Shown here piece by piece: positions 22,301 through 28,989 of a stretch of DNA of 28,989 bases (within the stretch, counting starts at the first letter, position 1; each line of letters begins with the position of its first letter). A model generated the notes under the pieces. That model was not told the DNA's origin. It worked only from the letters and a program-made list of their open reading frames with translations, and did not search any database. Source of the DNA: DAIOGN01 sp036745245. Lineage in GTDB: Bacteria; Zixibacteria; MSB-5A5; JAUVRN01. The stretch lies in the NCBI GenBank assembly GCA_036745245.1, contig DAIOGN010000029.1, forward strand, positions 1 to 28,989, in the 5' to 3' direction. The translations under genes and the position numbers were made by a program.

Positions 22301-23840
22301 ATCGTTCGTGTAGATCCGCACGGAGTCGGTGACGACGGCTGTGTCGGTCTGGCTGAAACGGATGGCCAGCTGATACGTGGTGCCGGGCGGAACGAAAATG
22401 AGAGTGTCCCCTGGCTTGGCGAGACTGAACGACGTGCCATTGAGCAGGCTGACGCGGCAGATCATGCTGCCGCGCGTGCCGTTGTTGGTCACTCCCACGG
22501 AATCCACGAGCGATCCGGGATTGAGCGTGGTGGCACCGAACGTGAGCACGCCCGGCGACGAGTAGATGGGGTTGGCCCCACCCGCCGTGATGGGCACCCG
22601 CATCACCGGCCGCTTCGGGTCGTTGGAGGAGATGCGCAGGCTGTCACCGTACGCCACGGGCGCCGTGGGCACGAATCTCACGTCGACCAGCTGTGAGTCG
22701 CCGGGCACTACAGTAAACACCGTGGGATTGACGGCATACACCGGGCGCGTGGTGGCGATGGCCGTCACGTCAAGGTTGGTGAGACCGATGTTCCTCACGT
22801 ACAGAGAACGAGTGAGCGTGTCCGAGACCACCACGTCACCGAAATCGAGTGACGCAGGGCTCGGAACGATCACAGACGCCTGCGTGCCGCCCGTGAGGAT
22901 GAGATCCAATGTGGGCTGAAGCGGGTCGCTGGTGGTGAGGCGCACCGTATCTATGTGCAGCAGGTTGTCGATGGCCGCGTACTGGAACACCACGAAGAAG
23001 GTGGTGTTCGCCGGATACGAGAAATCGGTTTCGGTGAGCAGACGGAACACGGGATCGAGACCCACTGTGTCCACGGACACATCGACCGACAACTGCCCGG
23101 GATTGCCCAGGGCCACCGAGTCCTTCAAGACAAACCCGGGCGTGAGCGGCCCGAAGTCGAGCGAGTCGGTGCTGAATGAGAATCCCGAGCCGATGGCCGT
23201 TCCCGTGAGGGGGAAACGGCCGGTGACCGTGACGTCGGATCCGATGAACGGCTTGTAGATCGTGAGGATGGTGTCGGTGAAGTCGTTCGGGTTGTTCCGG
23301 TGAGCCGGATTGAACCGCACCCAGACGGCCATGGAGTCATTGAGCGGCAGAGTGCGCGAGAGGGTGGTGGGCACGATGGTGGCGTCGGTGACCAGCGTGG
23401 TGCAGGCCGGATTGGTGCCGATGAACGTCACCGTGTCGAACCCCACCGGGATGGTATCCGGTCCCACGATGATGGTATCGCCGGCGCGGTAATACACGCC
23501 ACGGTAGGCCTGGCCGGTGGAGTCGATCCGGAAACGACACGGGTTATTGCCGAAGAAGAAGAACAGCGTGTCGGACTCGCTGAGGGTGGCCCCCTCACGC
23601 CGCAGGAGCTTGAAGCTGTTGTGGTTGTTGGCCAGCAGCAACTCCGTTTCGACGTTCTGATTGAGCTTGTTCTGAATGTAGATCAGAGTGTCGATCTTGT
23701 TCCCCACCACCACGGTGTCGGTGACCAGGCGTGGAATGACCAGGTGGATCGCGTTGCCGTTGATGTCGGTGGTGTCGTCCTGCGTGAAGTAGTCGAGACC
23801 CAGCGTGCCGTCGCCATCGTAGATCATCATGGCCGTGTCC
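19328..23840 (-). CDS. Giant secreted ASH/choice-of-anchor-D repeat protein with FlgD-like sorting end (part after the gap)
   Basis: The part C-terminal to the gap has about 1,503 residues and no start codon, since it begins at the Ns. It carries about ten ASH/choice-of-anchor-D-type repeats of about 100 residues, with recurring patterns such as LDFGDVVVSDTLTRSLYVRN, SNDPKRPVMRVPI and LVTSDQSAPTVRIPV. A cohesin-like domain follows (PVHLAFDQPIKRFSIPLKYK), then the sorting domain ELEQNYPNPFNPSTTIAFSV ... GIYFYHLSMAEFSETRKMVF. Such proteins are large surface or secreted scaffolds. A naive translation can be extended through the Ns and out to 24022, but that extension is antisense to a kinase fragment and is false. 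The true N-terminus is the fragment at 23991-24797. Confidence 0.85.
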
Positions 23841-23850
23841 NNNNNNNNNN
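23841..23850. other. Assembly gap (ten N)
   Basis: Unknown bases of unknown true length. The gap falls inside one gene, and the frames of the two sides do not match when simply joined, as expected for an arbitrary gap size plus foreign sequence. Confidence 0.98.
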
Positions 23851-23995
23851 AGCCGCCTGAAGAGCGAGTTTCTCGCGACGATGAGCCACGAGATTCGCAC
23901 GCCGATGAACGGCGTGCTCGGCATGATCGGCCTCGCGCTCGACACGCCGCTCTCGCCCGACCAGCACGCCTATCTGTCCACGGCGAAGTCGTCGG
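23851..23995 (+). pseudogene. Stray histidine-kinase fragment (HisKA dimerisation domain), probable assembly chimera
   Basis: On the plus strand this stretch reads SRLKSEFLATMSHEIRTPMN, then GVLGMIGLALDTPLSPDQHA and YLSTAKSS. It is the H-box and following helix of a HisKA domain, including the phosphorylated His of SHEIRTP. There is no start, stop or rest of a kinase on either side, and it sits in the middle of a minus-strand protein gene. The right-hand breakpoint lies somewhere in about 23985-24003, where the reading of the secreted protein (WGKIISDD) begins. A contig-end error at the gap is the simplest explanation. Confidence 0.85.
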
Positions 23996-24797
23996 AGATG
24001 ATCTTGCCCCAGCCCGGCGCATTGCCCAGATCCTGCGGCGAGAACTGAACGCTGAGAATGGCCGTCTGGCCCGGCTGGATTTCCAGCTGCGGATTCACCA
24101 CGTGATACTCTGACACGTCCGACATCACCACGTCTTCGATCTTGCCGAGCTGGTTGGTGGACGTGTTGATCACGGAGATGGGCCGCCCGGACCCGGGGAG
24201 GCTGTCGCCCACGCGTGTGTCCTGGAGCAGATAGAACCCCGTATCCACGCGCTGGTTCGCATCGTTGATCAGCTTGAGGAAGCCGATGCCGGTGCCCTTG
24301 ATGGGGAGCTTCACCACCTGCGACACAGGCTCGATGAACGTGAACGTCAACGTATCCTGGTAGAAGCCCCTCTCGTTTGGACGAAATGAAACGGAGAAGG
24401 GTGCCGTCGAGGCGAGATACTCGCAAAAGACAAGGGGGATGCAGGCTCCGGGATCCTTGGCCATCTGAAGGATCACGGTGTCGCCTGAAAACTCCACGTT
24501 GATCTGCGACGAGAAGTTCAGCTGATTGGCGGCATCCTCGAAGACGAACTTGGCGATGGTGCTGTCCTCGGTTCCGTCGGTACGATACTCGATGATTGAT
24601 ACCGCCAGGTCTGCGACCGCCGTGTTGCGCTTGACGACCTGACCGAAATCATACACCGAAAACCGATTCTCTGAAGGTATGGGATCGAGAGCGGCCTGAT
24701 GGAATACCACCTGCGCAGCCCACACCCCACCGGAACAGGCGATCACCGCACCTAGGGCCAAGGCCCACGTTCCACACCACATCCGCACCGTCTTCAT
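23991..24797 (-). CDS. N-terminal part of the giant secreted ASH-repeat protein (before the gap)
   Basis: About 269 reliable residues. MKTVRMWCGTWALALGAVIA followed by CSGGVWA is a signal peptide. Then come beta-rich ASH-type units with patterns like SVYDFGQVVKRNTAVADLAV, FSVSFRPNERGFYQDTLTFT and VSDVSEYHVV/LSVQFSPQDLG, continuous in style with the part after the gap. The frame stays open into the kinase fragment down to 23970, but only to about 23991-24000 is it trustworthy. A ribosome site is weak (GGGAG about 15 bases upstream). The promoter at 24902-24931 fits this gene. With the downstream part the protein exceeds 1,770 residues. Confidence 0.85.
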
Positions 24798-24901
24798 GAT
24801 TTCAGCCGGTCTCCCGTCGCACTACTGGCCCTAAGTCCTTTAGACACATCGCCCACGGAGCTATTCCTGGGGACCTCCGAGGCAGATTAGGCGAAAATGT
24901 G

Positions 24902-24931
24902 AATATAGAAACCGGAGAGAACGGCTTGCAA
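24902..24931 (-). promoter_or_regulatory. Sigma-70-like promoter of the giant protein gene
   Basis: On the minus strand TTGCAA (24931-24926), 18 bases, TATATT (24907-24902). The predicted start lies about 100 bases before ATG 24797, and it follows the terminator of the upstream gene. Confidence 0.55.
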
Positions 24932-24956
24932 GCGAAAACTGGGTTGCAGAAGGCAC

Positions 24957-24981
24957 AAAAAAGCCCCGCCGGAGCGGGGCT
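24957..24981 (-). terminator. Intrinsic terminator of the secreted protein gene at 25008
   Basis: On the minus strand AGCCCCGC-TCCG-GCGGGGCT, a perfect 8-bp stem, with six T at its end, 26 bp after the stop codon. Confidence 0.92.
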
Positions 24982-25007
24982 AAATGAAGTGACAGCTTGG
25001 AATTAGC

Positions 25008-25832
25008 CTACTTGAGAAGCACCATCTTCCGGACCTTCTGGAAGTCCTGCGCCTCGACCTTGTAGAAGTACACTCCCGAGCCCACCGTCCGGCCGTGGCT
25101 GTCCCTGCCATCCCAGGTGAGGTCGAGATAGCCGGCCTGGGCCGTGCCGTCGAACAGCTTCAGCACCCGCTGGCCCAGCAGGTTGTAGATTTCCACGGTC
25201 AGGTGACTGGCCTTTGGCAGCGCCACGGAGAACGACGTGGAGGGATTGAACGGATTGGGGAAGTTCGGCGACAGGTCGAACTCCCGGGGCAGCACGTCGG
25301 GATGGTTCACCACGGCCGTACCGACGCGTACTGCGCCACTCACGTAGCGAGGAGCATAGCCCGCCGGCTGCGCGGCGGTGGTGGCGGCCAGAAGCCCGCC
25401 AGCAGGAACCAGCGTCGTGGAATTGATGGAACTTGTGGTCAACACCGACGCCAGATTGCGGCTGAAGTACAGAGTCGCGATTTCGTCGGTGCCCGCTGCG
25501 ATCGACCCGGACGACAAAGGAACCGCCGCCAGCATCAGCGTCTGGCTGGATCCGCCGAGGTTTTCGGAGGCGGCGAGGAAGTCGTCGCCCGCGAAGCCCG
25601 CGGTGCGCGGTCCGAAGTTGACACTGTCGAGGATGGCAAGGTCGCCCGTGTAAGTCACCGGAATCTGGATTCCGGACAGGGCCTGGTCGTTGATGAGAAA
25701 CACGCGGACCACAGCCTTGTCGCTGACGAAGACCCCGGTATCCAGCCGAACGGTATCGGGCACCCCGGGATCCTGAGCAAAGGCCGAAGCGCACGCGGCG
25801 ACTACCAGCAAGATGACTGCGAACAGGCGCAT
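25008..25832 (-). CDS. Secreted protein with cohesin-like domain and FlgD-like sorting domain
   Basis: A 274-residue exported protein. The signal peptide is MRLFAVILLVVAACASAFAQ. Residues about 25-165 form a cohesin-like beta domain with AVVRVFLINDQALSGIQIPV and later DEIATLYFSRN. The sorting end has FDLSPNFPNPFNPSTSFSVA, LTVEIYNLLGQRVLKLF, YLDLTWDGRDSHGRTVGSGV, YFYKVEAQDF and RKMVLLK. It is closely parallel to the proteins at 8318 and 26139 and to the end of the giant protein. AGGAGGGAAACC precedes the ATG, a strong start. It has its own terminator and is probably monocistronic. No enzymatic motif is visible. Confidence 0.87.
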   Translation of the reverse strand: MRLFAVILLVVAACASAFAQDPGVPDTVRLDTGVFVSDKAVVRVFLINDQALSGIQIPVTYTGDLAILDSVNFGPRTAGFAGDDFLAASENLGGSSQTLMLAAVPLSSGSIAAGTDEIATLYFSRNLASVLTTSSINSTTLVPAGGLLAATTAAQPAGYAPRYVSGAVRVGTAVVNHPDVLPREFDLSPNFPNPFNPSTSFSVALPKASHLTVEIYNLLGQRVLKLFDGTAQAGYLDLTWDGRDSHGRTVGSGVYFYKVEAQDFQKVRKMVLLK

Positions 25833-26085
25833 GGTTTCCCTCCTGGATTTCTACCTGTACGTACAACAAGCCCACAACCCGGCTTCATCCCTAAAGATCG
25901 AACGGGCCCTGGTTTTAGTTAACCCCCTTTTCCGCGTAACTCCAAGAAAAAAGGGCCGTTGGAGGGCGCGCCGCGCGGCCCGCGGCATTATGCCAAGCGG
26001 ACACCTTCAACGGCGTGAGAGCTATACGTGCAGCGTCTGCGACGAGTGGTGGACCGGCCATCCAGCCACCGGTCGCCTGGAAATC
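25833..26085. other. Gene-free region upstream of the secreted protein gene
   Basis: No gene is supported here. On the minus strand a weak promoter-like pair, TTGGAG-N18-TAACTA, occurs at about 25917-25956, which would give a leader of roughly 80 bases to ATG 25832. A GC-rich run (about 25970-25990) shows no clear function. Confidence 0.4.
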
Positions 26086-26120
26086 AAAAGGCCCGCCAGG
26101 CATGAGCCGGGCGGGCCTTT
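26086..26120 (-). terminator. Intrinsic terminator of the secreted protein gene at 26139
   Basis: AAAGGCCCGCC-C-GG...CC-T-GGCGGGCCTTTT on the minus strand: a long GC stem with flanking A and T runs, 19 bp after the stop. The A/T symmetry means it could also work on the plus strand. Confidence 0.88.
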
Positions 26121-26138
26121 CGTAGACGAACGATCGAG

Positions 26139-27017
26139 CTACTTCAACAGTGTCATCTGGCGCGTCTCTTCGTAGGCGTCGCCGATGTTCAGCCGGTAGA
26201 AGTAGGTGCCCGAAGCTACGATCGAGCCCTGAGCATTGAGGCCGTCCCAGACCACCTCGTGCTTGTTGGCATCGAGCTTTTGATCGAGGAGCGTGACCAC
26301 TTCCTGTCCCAGCACATTGTACACGATCAGCTTCACATGGCCGGCGGCCGGCATGCTGAAATTGATCCTGGTTTGTGCGTTGAACGGATTGGGCAGGTTC
26401 TGATCGAGCCCGTACACAAGGGGCGTGATGCCCGACCCGGGGCGGTCGCCCACACCCGTGCCGCCAATGTCCAGGCTGCCTGAATTCCAGTCTGGAATCT
26501 GGTCCTGCGCCAAAACGTCGGTGATGGCGACATGCTGGTTAGCTACGACACAGGTGTCGCAGGACACGACTGCATCCGCGGCGTTCCCCAACAGTTTGAA
26601 GTGCAAGTAAAGGAGCGTATCGTTACTGGCCGGGAACGACGAGAAACTGATGAACCCGCACAGGATTTTGTTCGAGTCCAGGCGGGGGAGGGACGTCTTG
26701 ATCTGCCATCCCGAGTTCCGACCGGCCGGTCCGTAGGTTACGCCACGGATGTCGGGAGGAGTCAGCACCGACGTGTCGATGTCGAGATCCGCCGAACCCG
26801 TGTAGCACACCGGCAGGGCGATGGCGCCCAGCACCGTGGAGTTGTCGATCCAGACCGCCCACTTGAAGGCGCTGTCGGACGTGGGCTTTGGGTCGATGCC
26901 GATCGAAGCCGGCTCCATGCGAATGAAATCCGAATCAGACACCGGCTGTGCCATCACGCCGGATGACAGGGCCAGAACCAAGAGTACAGCGAGTAAAAAC
27001 CACCTACCAAGTCGCAT
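26139..27017 (-). CDS. Secreted protein with cohesin-like domain and FlgD-like sorting domain
   Basis: A 292-residue exported protein with signal peptide MRLGRWFLLAVLLVLALSSG followed by VMAQ. Residues about 40-180 form a cohesin-like domain (FKWAVWIDNSTVLGAIALPV, LLYLHFKLLG) with a C-x2-C pair in VVSCDTCVV that the two paralogues lack. The end has YGLDQNLPNPFNAQTRINFS, VKLIVYNVLGQEVVTLL, EVVWDGLNAQGSIVASGTYF and YRLNIGDAYEETRQMTLLK, the FlgD-like sorting domain. I chose ATG 27017, six bases after GAGGAG; a TTG at 27023 is in frame but overlaps that site. The promoter at 27170-27199 and the terminator at 26086-26120 make it a single-gene unit. Confidence 0.87.
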   Translation of the reverse strand: MRLGRWFLLAVLLVLALSSGVMAQPVSDSDFIRMEPASIGIDPKPTSDSAFKWAVWIDNSTVLGAIALPVCYTGSADLDIDTSVLTPPDIRGVTYGPAGRNSGWQIKTSLPRLDSNKILCGFISFSSFPASNDTLLYLHFKLLGNAADAVVSCDTCVVANQHVAITDVLAQDQIPDWNSGSLDIGGTGVGDRPGSGITPLVYGLDQNLPNPFNAQTRINFSMPAAGHVKLIVYNVLGQEVVTLLDQKLDANKHEVVWDGLNAQGSIVASGTYFYRLNIGDAYEETRQMTLLK

Positions 27018-27169
27018 ACGCAACTCCTCCCCTCAAACTTCCAGTTTTCAGCTTTCGATTCCGATTCGAAAACCGCATTTGCGTGTTGCGCGGGATCCGT
27101 TTTTTCCTTGGCACACTCACCCCGGGATGGGCCACCCCCGTTAGGTGCCCTGGTGCCCCGAGTGCTGCG

Positions 27170-27199
27170 AATTAACCTACCCCAACTCCCTCCTGTCAA
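27170..27199 (-). promoter_or_regulatory. Sigma-70-like promoter of the secreted protein gene at 26139
   Basis: On the minus strand a perfect TTGACA (27199-27194), 18 bases, TTAATT (27175-27170), starting 12 bp after the subtilase stop. The leader would be about 145 bases. No terminator is visible after the subtilase gene, so read-through is also possible. Confidence 0.55.
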
Positions 27200-27210
27200 C
27201 CGGAATTTTC

Positions 27211-28989
27211 TTAACCTATTGGCGGAGGGCCACTTTTGAAGAGGTAGTTGATCAGATATATGATGTCCCCGGCCGTCGCCGAGGGTGAACCGTCGACGTC
27301 GGCCAGGGAGGGCACGGAAAGCGTACCGCTCTTGAAAATATAGTTCACCATGTCCACCGCGTCCCCGGAGGTGACGAATCCGGTGAGGTTGACGTCGCCT
27401 TTGAAATAGGGCGCCACTTTCGCTCGTGTCGGGAGCACGTCGGGCCGGTAGGTCCCGGGCGTGGCGTACACCGCCAGGCTGTCGCTGGGGAAACTGGTGG
27501 CCTCCCCGATCTGCATCTCGTCGCCGGGGGTCCCCTGCCCCACGCTGAACACGAATCGCGCCACCTCGATTAGCCCGGGTGTGATGGCGCCGGAGTCGGC
27601 CTTGAACTTGAGCACCCCCATGCCGGTGCCCGCGAGGAAATTGTCGAGTGAGGCCGTGGTGAACAGCGCGGCGCCGGGTGGATCGAGCAGCACAGTGTCG
27701 AGCGTGATGGCAGCGGGCCCCGTGGCTGCAAACGGAATCACGATGGAATCCACCGGCACGGTGATGTGAATGCGGAGATTGACGGATCCCGAGTGGTGGA
27801 TGCCCGCCTCGCCCGAGAGGCCGCCCAGGGAATCGTCGACCACCTGAATGAAGGCTGTGCGTGTTGTCGTCTTGAGTCCCACGTCGGTCTGCGCCGTGAG
27901 GCTGACTGTGAAGTTCCCCGAATTTGGATAGACTGTGCTCGCATTCTGCGTGGCCGGTGTACTGCCGTTGCCGAGATTCCAGGCCCACGACACCGGATTG
28001 AGATAGGAGTTGTCGAAAAAGTTTACCGACAGAGGCGCCTGGCCGAACCTGACATCGCTAAAGAAATCGGCGATCGGCGTGCCGGCCACGGCCTTCTGAG
28101 CGTTGATGCGTCCCGTGCCGATCTTCCCCACCCAGGTAGGATTGATCAGATCGATGTTATCGGTCGTGGCCTTGATCACCGAGTCGACTTTCTCTTTCTC
28201 CAGCTCGGGATTGACGCTGCGGATGAGTCCCACCAGCCCCGCCACGTGCGGCGAGGCCATAGACGTACCGGAGAGCGTGCCGTAGGTGGCTACGGTGTGA
28301 TTTGAGTACGTATTGTAGATGCTCGATCCGGGCGCCGAGACGTCGACGTTGGTACCGTAGCTGGAGAAGCTCGACTTGAGGTCGGCCGACGTGGTGGAGG
28401 CCACGTTCAACACCTGCGGGTTATTCGCCAGATAGCTTGAGGACTGGCTGTTGGAATTGCCCGCGGAGGTGCAGATGTTCACGCCGGCGTCCAGGGCGTC
28501 CTCGACCGCCTGCCCAAACGCCCCTCCGCCCGAGCTGCCCCAGGAGCAGTTGAACACCTTGGCCCCCATCATGACGCCGTAGTCGAAGGCCTGCGCCGCA
28601 AAGTCCATGTTCACGAAGCCGCGTTCCACACCCTCGCTGGACTCTGACCAGCCGATGCGCAGGCACATGATCTTGCACCCGCGGGTGCCCGCGTAGAAGC
28701 CGCCGGCGGTGCCCGCACCCCCCACGCCGTTGTTGGTCATGGCCGCCATGATGCCGCCCACGTGTGTGCCGTGGCCGTTGAAGTCCATCGGGTTGGGGTC
28801 GGGAAACGTGCCGTCCTCCCCGGGCCACGCGCTACCTACGTCCACCCAGTCCCAGCCGCGGATGTCGTCTTCGTAGCCGTTGCCGTCGTCGTCCACCAGG
28901 GGCGTGCCGTTGTATTCGGTCCAGTTGATCCAGATGTTGCCGCCGGTGTAGGGCGAGACGCCGGAGAGATTGATGATGCGGCCCCACTT
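27211..28989 (-). CDS. S8 subtilisin-like serine protease with PKD, cohesin-like and dockerin-like domains (5' end outside window)
   Basis: 592 residues are visible and the frame stays open to the window edge; an internal GTG at 28896 is not the real start. The catalytic Asp lies further upstream. DDDGNGYEDDIRGWDWV is the usual calcium/strand region, the catalytic His is in NGHGTHVGGIMAA, the oxyanion Asn region is FNCSWGSSGG and CTSAGNS, and the catalytic Ser is in LSGTSMASPHVAGLVG. After the protease come a PKD domain (APLSVNFFDNSYLNPVSWAW ... SGNFTVSLTAQ), a cohesin-like beta domain (VNLRIHITVPVDSIVIPFAA), and two dockerin-type calcium repeats, FKGDVNLTGFVTSGDAVDMV and LADVDGSPSATAGDIIYLIN, ending YLFKSGPPPIG. 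It is a secreted endopeptidase; unlike its neighbours it lacks the FlgD-like end, so it may be attached through the dockerin. Confidence 0.92.
   Translation of the reverse strand, partial: KWGRIINLSGVSPYTGGNIWINWTEYNGTPLVDDDGNGYEDDIRGWDWVDVGSAWPGEDGTFPDPNPMDFNGHGTHVGGIMAAMTNNGVGGAGTAGGFYAGTRGCKIMCLRIGWSESSEGVERGFVNMDFAAQAFDYGVMMGAKVFNCSWGSSGGGAFGQAVEDALDAGVNICTSAGNSNSQSSSYLANNPQVLNVASTTSADLKSSFSSYGTNVDVSAPGSSIYNTYSNHTVATYGTLSGTSMASPHVAGLVGLIRSVNPELEKEKVDSVIKATTDNIDLINPTWVGKIGTGRINAQKAVAGTPIADFFSDVRFGQAPLSVNFFDNSYLNPVSWAWNLGNGSTPATQNASTVYPNSGNFTVSLTAQTDVGLKTTTRTAFIQVVDDSLGGLSGEAGIHHSGSVNLRIHITVPVDSIVIPFAATGPAAITLDTVLLDPPGAALFTTASLDNFLAGTGMGVLKFKADSGAITPGLIEVARFVFSVGQGTPGDEMQIGEATSFPSDSLAVYATPGTYRPDVLPTRAKVAPYFKGDVNLTGFVTSGDAVDMVNYIFKSGTLSVPSLADVDGSPSATAGDIIYLINYLFKSGPPPIG

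Noticed and set aside
23851..23995. Kinase fragment as a real domain or an overlapping antisense gene
   Set aside because: It lacks start, stop and the rest of the kinase, and sits exactly at an assembly gap.

Overview
This looks like a GC-rich chromosomal fragment of an uncultured bacterium, most likely a metagenome-assembled contig because a run of ten Ns interrupts it at 23841-23850. Several secreted proteins end in FlgD-like Ig sorting domains (NFPNPFNPST ... GVYFYK ... RKM..LK), one ends in a dockerin of the INYLFKSG type, and one is built of ASH/choice-of-anchor-D repeats. Together these suggest an FCB-related candidate phylum such as Eisenbacteria, Zixibacteria or Latescibacteria. That placement is an inference; there is no rRNA or other phylogenetic marker, and I saw no tRNA, CRISPR array or transposase.

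Left part (1-4501, minus strand): the 5' end of hisS, a VanZ-like membrane protein, then two paralogous cassettes for very basic histone-H1-like proteins (732-1046 and 1933-2268). Each cassette has its own intrinsic terminator, a GC hairpin abutting an AGGAGG ribosome site, a good -24/-12 (sigma-54) promoter match (1532-1547 and 2399-2414) and dyad-symmetric DNA 100-200 bp upstream of it. The first cassette also carries a GxxExxY-family gene. The next gene is a GAF-AAA+-Fis sigma-54 activator (2747-4501). The arrangement suggests a local sigma-54 circuit controlling nucleoid-protein-like genes, which I consider the most interesting part of the window.

Middle (4502-8317): a plus-strand ABC-2 exporter operon (ATPase plus two permeases, overlapping genes) behind a sigma-70-like promoter and an attenuator-like leader, then a 760-bp gene-free zone with four 44-bp tandem repeats, GATCG palindromes and a 33-bp inverted repeat with a 92-bp direct repeat.

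8318-19262 (minus): a secreted FlgD-tailed protein behind a long structured leader, then a tightly packed run read in the order iscS, mnmA, metallo-beta-lactamase-fold hydrolase, AsmA-like protein, MA-type peptidase, heptosyltransferase-like GT9, thioredoxin, CoA-binding protein and a polytopic membrane protein with heme-copper-oxidase-like His motifs. Several junctions are 4-base stop/start overlaps. IscS and MnmA together fit tRNA 2-thiouridine synthesis.

19328-28989 (minus): a secreted-protein cluster: a giant ASH-repeat protein split by the assembly gap, two FlgD-tailed proteins with cohesin-like domains, and an S8 subtilase with PKD and dockerin-like domains that runs off the window. The gap in the giant protein is flanked by about 145 bp of a histidine-kinase gene on the opposite strand, which is almost certainly an assembly chimera, so the N-terminus an ORF caller would give the downstream part is false.
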